Shown: positions 17,322 to 25,547, counted from the stretch's first letter. The stretch is 64,000 nucleotides of DNA from Flavobacterium caeni (GCF_900101895.1 NZ_FMVF01000010.1:65390-129389); one strand, 5' to 3'. The notes: generated from the letters alone by a model not told the origin. A program made the numbers and translations.

Positions 17322-19361
17322 ATGAAAAAAACGCTCATCTTATTGCTCGGCTTGTCCTTTACCGTCATCATGCAAGCACAAAACAGACTACAGCCCAAGC
17401 CAGGACCGTCGCCGTCCATCAAAATCAACAAACCGCAAACCTTCACGTTGCCCAACGGGCTCAAGGTACTCGTGGTAGAAAACCACAAGCTGCCGCGCGT
17501 GTCGTTCAACCTGTTCATCGACAACGCGCCTTATGCCGAGGGCAACAAAAAAGGCGTTTCTTCGCTCACGGGTCGTTTGCTCGGCAATGGTTCCACCAAC
17601 ATTCCAAAAGACGCTTTCAACGAGGAAGTAGACTTTTTGGGTGCCGAAATCGACTTTTCGTCATCGGGTGCCCGCGCGAGCAGCCTGTCCAAATACGCCG
17701 ACCGCATCCTCGAGATGTTGGCCGATGCCGCGCTGCATCCTAATTTCACGCAGGAAGAATTCGACAAGGAAAAAGCCAAGTTGCTCGAAGGGCTCAAAAA
17801 CGACGAAAAGAGCGTGCCCGCCACCGCGCGTCGGGTCGAAGACGTGTTGGCCTACGGCAAGAACCATCCATTTGGCGAGTACCTGAGCGAACAAACTATC
17901 GGCAACGTCCAGCTCGACGACGTCAAGGCCAATTACCAGGAATACTTTGTCCCGAACAATGCTTATCTGGTGGTCATTGGCGACGTAGAGACCGGGGCCG
18001 TGAAGGCAAAAATAGAAGACCTGTTCGCCAGTTGGACCAACGCCGCTGCGCCCAATTTTACGTACCCCGACCCAAAGAACGTACAATATCTTCAGATCAA
18101 TTTTGTCGACATGCCCAATGCCGTCCAATCAGAAATTGCACTCGTGAACACGGTGAACCTCAAGATGGACCACCCCGATTTCTTTCCGGCCATCGTGGCC
18201 AACCAAATCCTCGGCGGTGATTTTAACGGCTACCTCAACATGAACCTGCGCGAAGCCCACGGCTGGACCTACGGCGCGCATTCGAGCATGGGATTTGGCA
18301 AGTATGTCGAAAAATTCGTCGCGACGTCGTCGGTGCGCAACGCGGTGACCGACAGCGCCGTGGTTGAACTGGTCAACGAAATCAAGCGCATCCGCAGCGA
18401 AAAAGTATCCGAAGAAAACCTCAAAAACATCAAGGCGGGTTATATAGGCCGTTTTGTAATGCAAATCGAAAAGCCGCAAACCATCGCGCGGTATGCGCTC
18501 AACATCGAAACGCAAAAACTCCCCGTCGATTTTTACGAGAACTACATCAAAAACATCAACGCGGTAACTGCCGACGATGTGTTGCGCGTGGCCAACAAAT
18601 ATTTTTTGGTCGACAACATGCGCATCATTGTCACGGGCAAAGGATCTGAAGTGTTGCCCGCGCTCGAGAAACTCAAGATTCCGATCCTGTATTTCGACAA
18701 ATACGGCAACCCTACGCAAAAGATCGTTGCCAAACAGCCGGTTCCGGCAGGCACGACGGCCCAAACCGTCATCGGGAACTACCTCAAGGCCATTGGCGGC
18801 GAAAAAGTGTTGGGCGGCATCAAATCGGTTGTGACCGTTTCGTCTGGAACCGTTCAGGGCATGCCAGTAGAACTTACGTCCAAAACCACCAAGGGCAAAT
18901 CGATGCGCGAGGTCAAGGCCATGGGTATGTCGATGATGAAACAAGTGGTCAACGACAAAGGCGCCTACAGTGTCGTGCAAGGACAACGCAAGGAAATCAC
19001 GGGCGATGACTGGACCGAAATGAAACAAGAGGCGCTGCCGTTTGTCGAACTCGGCCTGGCCAAGAAAACCGGACTCGTGCTCGACGGCATCGAACCCATC
19101 AACGACACCGACGCCTATGTTATCAAGGACGGCACATCGGCCTACTATTTCGACACCAAAACCGGGCTCAAGGTCGCCGAGTCCAAAGAAGTGACCATCG
19201 AAGGGCAAAAAACAACCCAAACCGTGTTGCTGGGCGACTACCGCGAAGTCAAGGGTGTCAAGATCCCGCACCACACCAAGCTCAATCTGGGCATAGAAGT
19301 CGAACTGACGACCACCGATGTCACGTTCAACGAAAAAGTATCGGACACCGATTTCCAATAA
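17322..19361 (+). CDS. M16 family protein lacking the zinc motif (partner subunit) with extra C-terminal domain
   Basis: A 679-residue exported M16-fold protein (signal peptide MKKTLILLLGLSFTVIMQAQ). Its two M16 halves span about residues 35-460, but where HxxEH should stand it reads SSLTGRLLGNGS, so it cannot bind zinc there. Such proteins usually pair with the active subunit, as in two-subunit M16 peptidases. About residues 480-679 are additional and resemble the beta-rich fold of outer-membrane lipoprotein-sorting proteins (YLKAIGGEKVLGGIKS ... AYVIKDG), an assignment by look only. It lies 2 bp behind the active subunit and ends in a strong shared terminator. Confidence 0.9.
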   Translation: MKKTLILLLGLSFTVIMQAQNRLQPKPGPSPSIKINKPQTFTLPNGLKVLVVENHKLPRVSFNLFIDNAPYAEGNKKGVSSLTGRLLGNGSTNIPKDAFNEEVDFLGAEIDFSSSGARASSLSKYADRILEMLADAALHPNFTQEEFDKEKAKLLEGLKNDEKSVPATARRVEDVLAYGKNHPFGEYLSEQTIGNVQLDDVKANYQEYFVPNNAYLVVIGDVETGAVKAKIEDLFASWTNAAAPNFTYPDPKNVQYLQINFVDMPNAVQSEIALVNTVNLKMDHPDFFPAIVANQILGGDFNGYLNMNLREAHGWTYGAHSSMGFGKYVEKFVATSSVRNAVTDSAVVELVNEIKRIRSEKVSEENLKNIKAGYIGRFVMQIEKPQTIARYALNIETQKLPVDFYENYIKNINAVTADDVLRVANKYFLVDNMRIIVTGKGSEVLPALEKLKIPILYFDKYGNPTQKIVAKQPVPAGTTAQTVIGNYLKAIGGEKVLGGIKSVVTVSSGTVQGMPVELTSKTTKGKSMREVKAMGMSMMKQVVNDKGAYSVVQGQRKEITGDDWTEMKQEALPFVELGLAKKTGLVLDGIEPINDTDAYVIKDGTSAYYFDTKTGLKVAESKEVTIEGQKTTQTVLLGDYREVKGVKIPHHTKLNLGIEVELTTTDVTFNEKVSDTDFQ

Positions 19362-19385
19362 AAAATAACAATAAAAAATAAAAAA

Positions 19386-19421
19386 TTTAGGCTGTCTCGA
19401 AAAGACAGCCTTTATTTTTTT
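19386..19421. terminator. Bidirectional terminator between the M16 and DMT genes
   Basis: Stem AGGCTGTCT / AGACAGCCT with T-rich sequence on the plus side and A-rich on the other, between convergent genes. Confidence 0.8.
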
Positions 19422-20278
19422 CCCGACAGCCATACGCCCACAAGTACCACGCAGGCGCCCACAAACTGCATGGGCGAAAGGAATTCCTTGTCGAGCAATC
19501 CCCAGAAAAAAGCGACTATGGGAATCAAATAGGCAACCGATGTGGCAAAAACCGTCGACGAAAGATGGATCAACCGAAAGAACAACAAATTGGCCACGCC
19601 CGTGCCGAACACGCCCAACAGCAACACAAACAACGAGGCTTGCTGCACAACGGGCAAATGGACCACGCCAAAAAATCCGTTGGCGGTCAAGATGGCGAGC
19701 GATGGCAACAACAAAACGGCCGAATTCCCCGTGGCTATCGTCAACGAATCCATATCGGACAAGTACTTTTTGATGATGTTGACGTTGAGCCCATAGCACA
19801 CCGTCGCGATAAAAATCAGGACGACGTGTCCGAAATGCGTGGTGGTTTGCATGTCCTGGCCCGTAAACACCAGCATCAAACTGCCGATGAACCCGATCGT
19901 CACGCCCATCACCTGCAGGCGTTGGAACGAAAGCCCAAAGAACACACCGCCCAAAATCAGCGCATTGAGGGGCGTGAGCGCGTTGAGCACTCCCGCAATC
20001 GAACTGCCGATTCGGGTCTCGGCAATCGCAAACAAATAAGCCGGTATAAAGATGCCGAGCATGGCCGTCATCGCCAGAAACTTCCATTTGCCCGCCGGAA
20101 TCTTGGGCAACGACCGAAATCCAACGATCAGCATGAACAGCGACGCGCACACGATGCGAAGCGAGCCCAACTGGTAGGGATCAAGCCCGAGCAGCCCTTT
20201 TTTGATCAGGATGAACGAACTGCCCCAGATCAGCGCCATGCCAATCAAGAGCAGCCATTTGAGTCGTTGTGTTGCCAT
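19412..20278 (-). CDS. EamA/DMT-family transporter
   Basis: A 288-residue inner-membrane protein with about ten hydrophobic segments in two EamA-type halves. The N-terminus (LLIGMALIWGSSFILIKKGL) and the middle repeat (IATVCYGLNVNIIKKYLSD) are characteristic of drug/metabolite exporters. The substrate cannot be read from the sequence. It is convergent with the M16 operon and divergent from the HMA lipoprotein gene; a 19-bp palindrome sits in the divergent spacer. Confidence 0.92.
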   Translation of the reverse strand: MATQRLKWLLLIGMALIWGSSFILIKKGLLGLDPYQLGSLRIVCASLFMLIVGFRSLPKIPAGKWKFLAMTAMLGIFIPAYLFAIAETRIGSSIAGVLNALTPLNALILGGVFFGLSFQRLQVMGVTIGFIGSLMLVFTGQDMQTTTHFGHVVLIFIATVCYGLNVNIIKKYLSDMDSLTIATGNSAVLLLPSLAILTANGFFGVVHLPVVQQASLFVLLLGVFGTGVANLLFFRLIHLSSTVFATSVAYLIPIVAFFWGLLDKEFLSPMQFVGACVVLVGVWLSGKK

Positions 20279-20296
20279 GCCGTAGGTTTAACGCTT

Positions 20297-20315
20297 CAAA
20301 ATTGTAATAATTTTG
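20297..20315. promoter_or_regulatory. Palindrome in a divergent promoter region (possible operator)
   Basis: CAAAATT-GTAAT-AATTTTG, arms of 7 bp, between the DMT transporter (start 20278) and the HMA lipoprotein (start 20388). Its right arm overlaps the TTTTG that would serve as -33 for the lipoprotein gene (-7 TATTTTTG at 20340-20347, spacer 24). Confidence 0.45.
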
Positions 20316-20387
20316 TGAAACGTCGCTCAATTATTTTTATATTTTTGTCGCATCACCTAACAAAAACGACAAACAAAAACATAGCTT

Positions 20388-20936
20388 ATGAAATTTTCAA
20401 AATCTTTATGGATGATGGCGGTGGCCGGAATCTGCATGGTTTCTTGCAAACAAACCGAAGCCGCACCTGCCGAAGCGGGCGCCCAAGTAGCCGCCAACGA
20501 ATCAAACGCGCCGGCCAAGATGGAAACCGCGAGCTTTAGCATCGACGGTATGACCTGCTCGATGGGCTGCGCCAAAACGATCGAGAGCAAACTCGCCAAA
20601 ATGGACGGTGTCGAAAAAGCCACCGTCGATTTCGACAAAAAAACCGCTACGGTAGAATTCGATGCCAACAAGCAAACGCCAGAGACCTTGGTCAATACGG
20701 TCGAAGCGGCGGCAGACGGCAAAACCTACAAAGTGCACGACGTAAAATCTTCGGGCGACAAGGCGATGTTGTTCCAAGACCAGGAAAAAGAAAAAGCCAA
20801 AAAGAAGTCAGCAAAGACTGGCCCTAGCGCCGACACCAAAGAGGGCAAATCATGTGCATCCGATGCCAAGGAAGGCAAGTCGGGATGTTGTTCGGCGAAA
20901 AAGAAACACTGTTCGGCCGACGAGAAGAAGGCGTAA
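20388..20936 (+). CDS. Heavy-metal-associated (HMA) domain lipoprotein with Cys-rich tail
   Basis: A 182-residue lipoprotein: signal peptide with lipobox (VSCK, Cys20), an Ala-rich linker, an HMA fold (about residues 46-115) with the metal-loop motif GMTCSMGCAKTIE, then a Lys-rich stretch and a tail with five further cysteines and a histidine (CASDAKEGKSGCC, KKKHCS). The loop is CxxxC rather than the canonical CxxC. A role in copper or other soft-metal handling at the envelope is inferred from the domain. No P-type ATPase or metal regulator is next to it. Three tandem terminator units follow. Confidence 0.9.
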   Translation: MKFSKSLWMMAVAGICMVSCKQTEAAPAEAGAQVAANESNAPAKMETASFSIDGMTCSMGCAKTIESKLAKMDGVEKATVDFDKKTATVEFDANKQTPETLVNTVEAAADGKTYKVHDVKSSGDKAMLFQDQEKEKAKKKSAKTGPSADTKEGKSCASDAKEGKSGCCSAKKKHCSADEKKA

Positions 20937-20950
20937 TTCTTTTTAAGTCG

Positions 20951-21062
20951 TAAAGTCTTAAGGTCATAAAGTCTTAAAAGCAAAAAGCCTGAGAGAGAAA
21001 TCTTTCGGGTTTTTTTTATGTTTTCTCGTCAAAATTGCCACTCGCCAATCGCCGTTTGAGCG
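20951..21062 (+). repeat. 112-bp tandem unit, copy 1 (carries a terminator)
   Basis: The unit begins TAAAGTCTTAAGGTCATAAA and contains the hairpin AAAGCCTGAGAGA / TCTTTCGGGTTT followed by a T-run. Copy 2 differs by one visible substitution in the 3' arm. Confidence 0.85.
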
Positions 21063-21174
21063 TAAAGTCTTAAGGTCATAAAGTCTTAAAAGCAAAAAGC
21101 CTGAGAGAGAAATCTTTCGGGCTTTTTTTATGTTTTCTCGTCAAAATTGCCACTCGCCAATCGCCGTTTGAGCG
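21063..21174 (+). repeat. 112-bp tandem unit, copy 2 (carries a terminator)
   Basis: Full second copy. The stem AAAGCCTGAGAGA / TCTTTCGGGCTTT pairs along its whole length with two G-T wobbles, then T7. Confidence 0.85.
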
Positions 21175-21242
21175 TAAAGTCTTAAGGTCATAAAGTCTTA
21201 AAAGCAAAAAGCCTGAGAGAGAAATCTTTCGGGCTTTTTTAT
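21175..21242 (+). repeat. 112-bp tandem unit, copy 3 (partial, carries a terminator)
   Basis: First ~67 bp of the unit, including the full terminator hairpin and T-run; the rest is missing. Confidence 0.85.
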
Positions 21243-21329
21243 TGTTCGTACACAAATTCGAATCAGAAATATCTCAACCTTTTGACGCTATGGCCTACGC
21301 ACGCCATCGCGCCTGCTGGCTCCTTCGCT

Positions 21330-21354
21330 AAAATAGCCCACAGGGCTATTTTTT
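21330..21354 (-). terminator. gldE-gldD terminator
   Basis: Stem AAATAGCCC / GGGCTATTT around ACA, directly after the gldD stop codon. Confidence 0.75.
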
Positions 21355-21925
21355 AACGCTCGGCCCTCCACTTCAAACTCTCCATCAACCGCTGCATGTC
21401 GTTCTTAACATAACTGGCCGCGGGCATGATCGAATCGAAATTGGGCTTGGCGTAAAAATACACCGAACAGTCTATGAAATGCCGCGTGCTGTCGGTTACA
21501 TAAAACTGCGCATTGGTGGCCGCGTTGCCGTTCACTTGGTAAAACATCCCGAATACCCTTTCGTCGTGGTTCAAAAAGGGCTGCTCGGTAATGTCGTCGG
21601 CCTTGATCACATGTTCGTACGTAAGTTTTTGGGCGTCGCGCAAAAGCACATTGAGGTTGTTTTGAACGGGTTTGTAGGTGATGTACACCGTGGCCTTCAT
21701 CTTGGGATAGTTGATCTCGAAATCGCAACCCGATTTTTGCTGGATCACCGCATTGGCATTCATGTCGAACGCAAACGGACACTGGTTTTCGAACCGCGCG
21801 TACTGCGCTTCGGGATAATCGAGCCTGAGCTGGCTTGACGGCTTGGGCAGCACCTCGTCTTTACAGCCCGAAACGAGCAGCGAAACGATACCGATCAGGC
21901 CATATGTAATCGTATTTTTTGTCAT
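21353..21925 (-). CDS. gldD: Gliding motility lipoprotein GldD
   Basis: A 190-residue lipoprotein (lipobox VSGC, Cys21) matching GldD: YPKMKATVYITYKPV, HDERVFGMFYQVNGNAATNAQFYVTDSTRHF and the C-terminal FDSIMPAASYVKNDMQRLMESL. GldD is required for gliding in Flavobacterium johnsoniae; its biochemical role is still unclear. The start codon overlaps the gldE stop (ATGA), so translation is coupled. It is the last gene of the mutY-ssb-gldE-gldD row, a conserved order in flavobacteria. Confidence 0.95.
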   Translation of the reverse strand: MTKNTITYGLIGIVSLLVSGCKDEVLPKPSSQLRLDYPEAQYARFENQCPFAFDMNANAVIQQKSGCDFEINYPKMKATVYITYKPVQNNLNVLLRDAQKLTYEHVIKADDITEQPFLNHDERVFGMFYQVNGNAATNAQFYVTDSTRHFIDCSVYFYAKPNFDSIMPAASYVKNDMQRLMESLKWRAER

Positions 21926-23211
21926 TCGTGGGTCACCTTGATTTGTTTGACGCGCTTTTTGTCGACGGTCTCGATCGTAAAACGGTAACGGTCAAAATTT
22001 ATTTTCTGCCCTTTCTTAGGAAAATTGCCGAGGATCTCGAGTATGAAGCCCGCCAACGTCTCGGCCTCGCCTTTATGCTCCTCGAACAAGGATTCATCGG
22101 CATCGGTGATGCGGTAAAAATCCTTGAGGTTGATCTTGCCTTCAAACAGGAACGTCTTGTCGTCTATTTGCGAATAATTGATGTTCTCGTCGTCGAATTC
22201 GTCGCTGATGTCGCCCACGATCTCTTCGATTACGTCTTCGAGCGAAACCAGCCCCGAGGTGCCGCCGTACTCATCCACCACAATGGCCAAATGGCTTTTC
22301 ATCGCTTGAAAATCCTTCAACAGGTTGTCGAGTTTTTTGTTCTCGGGCACAAAGAACGGCGCGCGCAGCAAACTTTGCCAGTCGAATTCCTTTTTTTGGA
22401 TGTGCGGGATCAAATCCTTGACAAACAACACGCCCTCGATCTGGTCGATGCTGTCGCGGTACACCGGGATGCGCGAAAAACCTTTTTCGGTGATTTGCGG
22501 CAGCACTTCGGCAAATGACGCTCCGATGTCGAGCGCAAAAATATCGATACGCGGGCTCATGACCTGCTTGGTATCGGTATTGCCGAACGAGACGATCCCT
22601 TCGAGGATTTTTTGTTCGTTTTGCGACGTGCCTTCAGATGACGTCAACTCCAACGCCTGCGAGAGCTGGTCTACCGAGAAATTCGATTTTTGCTTGCCGA
22701 GTTTCTTGTGCAAAAAGTTGATCATCCTGCGCAACGGGATACTCACCGGCGTGAGCAGTTTGTCGAGCAACGCCAACGGCGCGGCAATGAAACACGCGAA
22801 TTTGACGTTGTTGCGACTGGCGTAAATCTTGGGCAACACCTCGCCAAAAAGCAAAATCACCAACGTCACGACCGCCACATCGGTCACAAACTTGAGCACG
22901 GGCGATGCGATCGACGCAAACAGGTCCCGTCCAATGACCGAATACAAAACCACCACGCCCATATTGGTGAAGTTGTTGGTCACGACCATGGTCGCCAAAA
23001 GCTTCTTCGGCCGGTCGAGCAAACCTGTTATCAGGGTCGATTTCTTGGGGTGTTTTTGCGCGCACTGGTTCAAATCGTCGGGCGACAGCGAAAAAAAAGC
23101 GACTTCGGCAGCCGACACCATCGCCGAACAGGCGAGCAGGACAAATATGGCCGCAAAGCCAACCAACAAATGAAGGTCTATCGACGCGAGTAAACTGGGC
23201 TCAGGGTCCAA
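21922..23211 (-). CDS. gldE: Gliding motility-associated protein GldE (CNNM/CorC-type)
   Basis: A 429-residue membrane protein: an N-terminal DUF21/CNNM transmembrane domain (about residues 15-200; ACSAMVSAAEVAFFSLSPDDL), a CBS pair (about 220-340; VMSPRIDIFAL, IPVYRDSIDQIEGVLFVKDL) and a CorC_HlyC domain at the end. In F. johnsoniae gldE overlaps gldD and its overexpression affects gldD mutants. The start must be TTG at 23211: an in-frame stop lies 15 codons or less upstream, no ATG or GTG lies between, and the resulting MDPEP start matches the family. It begins 23 bp after ssb. Confidence 0.93.
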   Translation of the reverse strand: MDPEPSLLASIDLHLLVGFAAIFVLLACSAMVSAAEVAFFSLSPDDLNQCAQKHPKKSTLITGLLDRPKKLLATMVVTNNFTNMGVVVLYSVIGRDLFASIASPVLKFVTDVAVVTLVILLFGEVLPKIYASRNNVKFACFIAAPLALLDKLLTPVSIPLRRMINFLHKKLGKQKSNFSVDQLSQALELTSSEGTSQNEQKILEGIVSFGNTDTKQVMSPRIDIFALDIGASFAEVLPQITEKGFSRIPVYRDSIDQIEGVLFVKDLIPHIQKKEFDWQSLLRAPFFVPENKKLDNLLKDFQAMKSHLAIVVDEYGGTSGLVSLEDVIEEIVGDISDEFDDENINYSQIDDKTFLFEGKINLKDFYRITDADESLFEEHKGEAETLAGFILEILGNFPKKGQKINFDRYRFTIETVDKKRVKQIKVTHE

Positions 23212-23234
23212 ATGGGTACGAATTGGTTATACAT

Positions 23235-23651
23235 TCAGAACGGCAGGTCGTTTTCGGCCGCTGGGTTCTGCGCTTCAAAATTAGGCGTTTTGTCGGTGCC
23301 TTTGTCCATCTCTTTTTTGACCGACAGGAAGGTGAACTCGGTCACCTGGATTTCGGTCGTGTACTTGGTGGATCCGTCGTCGGCTTGCCATTGGCGCGAC
23401 TTGATACGGCCCTCTACGTAAATCTTGTCGCCCTTGGACAAATATTTTTCGCAGATTTCGGCTGCTTTATTACGAACAACGAGGTTGTGCCATTCGGTAG
23501 ACGTGATCTTTTCGTTCGTGGTCTTGTTGATGTAGGTCTCGTTGGTGGCCAGCGGAAAACGGCCGATGCAATTGCCGCCGTCGAAATAGTGCATTTTTAC
23601 TTCATCTCCCAAATGCCCGATCAGCAATACTTTGTTTAAGGTCCCGCTCAT
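23235..23651 (-). CDS. ssb: Single-stranded DNA-binding protein
   Basis: A 138-residue SSB with one OB-fold (LNKVLLIGHLGDEVKMHYF, NETYINKTTNEKITSTEWHNLVV, GDKIYVEGRIKSRQW), a short linker and the acidic C-terminal tip ENDLPF that docks partner proteins. It protects ssDNA in replication and repair. Its own promoter overlaps the 3' end of mutY, so it can be expressed independently of that gene. Confidence 0.97.
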   Translation of the reverse strand: MSGTLNKVLLIGHLGDEVKMHYFDGGNCIGRFPLATNETYINKTTNEKITSTEWHNLVVRNKAAEICEKYLSKGDKIYVEGRIKSRQWQADDGSTKYTTEIQVTEFTFLSVKKEMDKGTDKTPNFEAQNPAAENDLPF

Positions 23652-23675
23652 TTTTTGTATGGATTGTATTTATTC

Positions 23676-23707
23676 CAAATATACTAATTTTTAAAAATCA
23701 GCGCCAA
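23676..23707 (-). promoter_or_regulatory. ssb promoter
   Basis: Minus strand: TTG (23707-23705), 21-nt spacer, TATATTTG (23683-23676). The -33 element lies within the last codons of mutY. Confidence 0.7.
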
Positions 23708-24723
23708 TGCCTTTCGATAAAATTATGGATCACGATGGGCACCGGCAATGCGCGCGCCGCGTCCTGGCTTATTGCGTCGGGCAAAGTCGCGCTCGACCGC
23801 ACTTCCCAAAAAGCCAGATTCAGGTTTTGGTGCGTGAGTTTGTGGTTGACCCTTTGGCCCAACGAAACAGCCGTAACCTGCGGGAATTGTTGCGCGGCGG
23901 CCAGGGCGATTGCCTCCTCGTTTACCTCGACTGGTGTTTCTACCAGCGGAAACTCGTACAAATTGCGCCAGATGCCTTTCCCAGTGCGCTGTTGCATCAC
24001 CGTGTTTTTGTGCGCGTCGGTCAAAACCAGGTAGTTCAAAAAACGCGTCGTCACCTTGGTTTTCTTGGATTTGACGGGAAGCAAATCGACTTTATTCTGT
24101 TGCAAGGCCAAACATCCGACATTCATCGAGCAAACCCCGCAATCCGGATTTTTGGGTACGCATTGCAATGCGCCGAATTCCATCAGCGCCTGATTAAAGG
24201 TCGCCGGATCGTCTTTGGGCATGAGTTCGAACGCGAGCGCGGCAAATTCTTTTTTGGCCGAGCTGCCCGATATGTCGGTTGCGATGCCAAAAAACCGCGA
24301 CAGCACGCGAAACACATTGCCGTCTACCACAGGAACCGCTTCGTTGAATGAAAACGACGCGATGGCCGCCGCGGTGTATTCGCCGACGCCTTTGAGTTGG
24401 AGCAAATCGGCGTAGTTGTCGGGGAAATTTCCACCCATTTCAAACGCGACAATCTTTGCGGTTTTGTGCAGGTTGCGGGCGCGCGAATAGTAACCGAGTC
24501 CTTGCCATAATTTGAGCACTTTTTCTTCGGAGGCATTGGCCAAATCAGACACGGTCGGAAACGCCTCGGTGAACGCAAAAAAGTAGGGCATTCCTTGCGC
24601 GACTCGCGTTTGTTGCAACATGATTTCAGAAAGCCATATCGCATAGGGATCTTGGGTGTCCCGCCAAGGCAGCGCACGTTTGTACTGTAAATACCACACG
24701 ATAAGGGTTTTGGTGAAATTCAT
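23698..24723 (-). CDS. mutY: A/G-specific adenine glycosylase
   Basis: A 341-residue base-excision repair enzyme that removes A opposite 8-oxoguanine. Seen: the helix-hairpin-helix LKGVGEYTAAAI, the catalytic aspartate region VPVVDGNVFRVLSR, the 4Fe-4S loop with spacing C-x6-C-x2-C-x5-C (CVPKNPDCGVCSMNVGC), and a C-terminal NUDIX-like recognition domain (RTGKGIWRNLYEFPLVE). A candidate -7 element TAATTTTG lies at 24748-24741. First gene of the mutY-ssb-gldE-gldD row and divergent from the HU gene. Confidence 0.96.
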   Translation of the reverse strand: MNFTKTLIVWYLQYKRALPWRDTQDPYAIWLSEIMLQQTRVAQGMPYFFAFTEAFPTVSDLANASEEKVLKLWQGLGYYSRARNLHKTAKIVAFEMGGNFPDNYADLLQLKGVGEYTAAAIASFSFNEAVPVVDGNVFRVLSRFFGIATDISGSSAKKEFAALAFELMPKDDPATFNQALMEFGALQCVPKNPDCGVCSMNVGCLALQQNKVDLLPVKSKKTKVTTRFLNYLVLTDAHKNTVMQQRTGKGIWRNLYEFPLVETPVEVNEEAIALAAAQQFPQVTAVSLGQRVNHKLTHQNLNLAFWEVRSSATLPDAISQDAARALPVPIVIHNFIERHWR

Positions 24724-24782
24724 GTTAAAAATTTGCCCCGCAAAATTAAATGTTTATGTGATTAAAATTTAATGTTTTAGCT

Positions 24783-24813
24783 TGAATATTCCGATTTTTA
24801 ATTCCTATATTTG
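24783..24813 (+). promoter_or_regulatory. HU gene promoter
   Basis: TTG 24783-24785, 20-nt spacer, TATATTTG 24806-24813; 37 nt before the ATG. Confidence 0.75.
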
Positions 24814-24850
24814 CAACCTCAAATTTTTACATTAATTAATACGCAACAAA

Positions 24851-25141
24851 ATGACGAAAGCAGATATCGTAGCGAAAATTTCAGAAAAGTTGGGTCTTGA
24901 AAAAGGCGATGTACAAGCAACTGTGGAATCTTTCATGGACGAAGTAAAAACTTCACTCGAAACAGGTGACAACGTTTACCTTAGAGGTTTCGGAAGTTTC
25001 ATCATCAAAACCAGAGCCGAGAAAACAGGAAGAAACATTTCGAAAAATACGACTATTAAAATCCCTGCTCACAACATTCCTGCCTTCAAACCTGCCAAAG
25101 TTTTTGTAGAAGGCGTGAAAACCAACAACGAAGCAAAATAA
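24851..25141 (+). CDS. hup: HU/IHF-family DNA-binding protein
   Basis: A 96-residue histone-like protein. The family layout is complete: helical dimer base (MTKADIVAKISEKLGL), GFGSF motif, then the DNA-binding arm with the proline-containing tip (KTGRNISKNTTIKIPAHNIPAFKPAK). It bends and compacts DNA. It sits behind a consensus promoter and is followed after 30 bp by the small basic ribosomal protein gene, with one terminator after both. Confidence 0.96.
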   Translation: MTKADIVAKISEKLGLEKGDVQATVESFMDEVKTSLETGDNVYLRGFGSFIIKTRAEKTGRNISKNTTIKIPAHNIPAFKPAKVFVEGVKTNNEAK

Positions 25142-25171
25142 TCTTTATTAACTAATTCTAAACCCTTTAGT

Positions 25172-25264
25172 ATGCCAAGTGGTAAAAAAAGAAAAAGACA
25201 TAAGGTAGCTACGCACAAAAGAAAAAAACGTGCGAGAGCTAACCGCCACAAGAAGAAAAAGTAG
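25172..25264 (+). CDS. 30-residue basic ribosome-associated protein (AURKAIP1/COX24, mS38/bS22-like)
   Basis: A tiny gene (ATG 25172, TAG 25262) encoding 30 residues, 20 of them Lys, Arg or His, beginning MPSGKKRKRHKVATHKRKK. The pattern KKRKRHK...HKRKKR...NRHKKKK resembles the AURKAIP1/COX24 segment of mitochondrial mS38 and actinobacterial bS22, small-subunit proteins buried in rRNA; this is by motif look only. It follows HU by 30 bp in the same transcript. The stop codon lies inside the 5' arm of the terminator hairpin. It is easily missed because of its length. Confidence 0.8.
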   Translation: MPSGKKRKRHKVATHKRKKRARANRHKKKK

Positions 25265-25289
25265 TTCTAAACTACTTTTTTTCTTTTTA
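25256..25289 (+). terminator. Terminator of the HU / small ribosomal protein unit
   Basis: Stem AAAAGTAGTT / AACTACTTTT with a 3-nt loop and T7; the TAG stop codon is part of the 5' arm. Confidence 0.8.
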
Positions 25290-25325
25290 AACGTTCATTG
25301 AAATTTGAGTTGAAACGCAAAGTAA

Positions 25326-25397
25326 ACTCCAAAGTCCAAGCACCAAATTCCAACTACCGGCGTTTGGAATTTGGAATTTGGAATTTGGAATTTCAAT
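25326..25397. repeat. Heptamer hairpin array (CCAAATT / AATTTGG)
   Basis: Left arm with CCAAAG/CCAAATTCCAA units, a short loop, right arm of four TTTGGAA heptamers; the arms are complementary and would form a long hairpin. Confidence 0.7.
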
Positions 25398-25494
25398 TCT
25401 ACCGGGTACAAAATACCTGTTATTGTTTAATCCATCCGCCCTCCGGTCTAAAGCCAGAACTGGCGTGGTTTCAACGACTGGCTTTCGCCTGCTC

Positions 25495-25525
25495 GTTTGA
25501 CTTTCGACTTTCGACTTTCGACTAA
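25495..25525. repeat. Heptamer tandem repeat (GACTTTC)
   Basis: Three perfect GACTTTC heptamers and a partial fourth, ending about 23 bp before the GTG start of the RNase E/G gene, i.e. inside its leader. Confidence 0.65.
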
Positions 25526-25547
25526 AGTCCGGATAAAAATTTACGAT

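Noticed and set aside
18129..20150. 673-codon open frame on the minus strand across the M16 partner gene and the DMT gene
   Set aside because: Antisense to two clear genes; the product has no recognisable domain and the open frame follows from codon bias in the real genes.
20951..21242. CRISPR-like or satellite array
   Set aside because: The units are whole duplications with no variable spacer; each simply carries a terminator.
22000..23211. gldE as a pseudogene, because it lacks an ATG near its start
   Set aside because: The frame is intact, TTG gives the family N-terminus, and all domains are complete.
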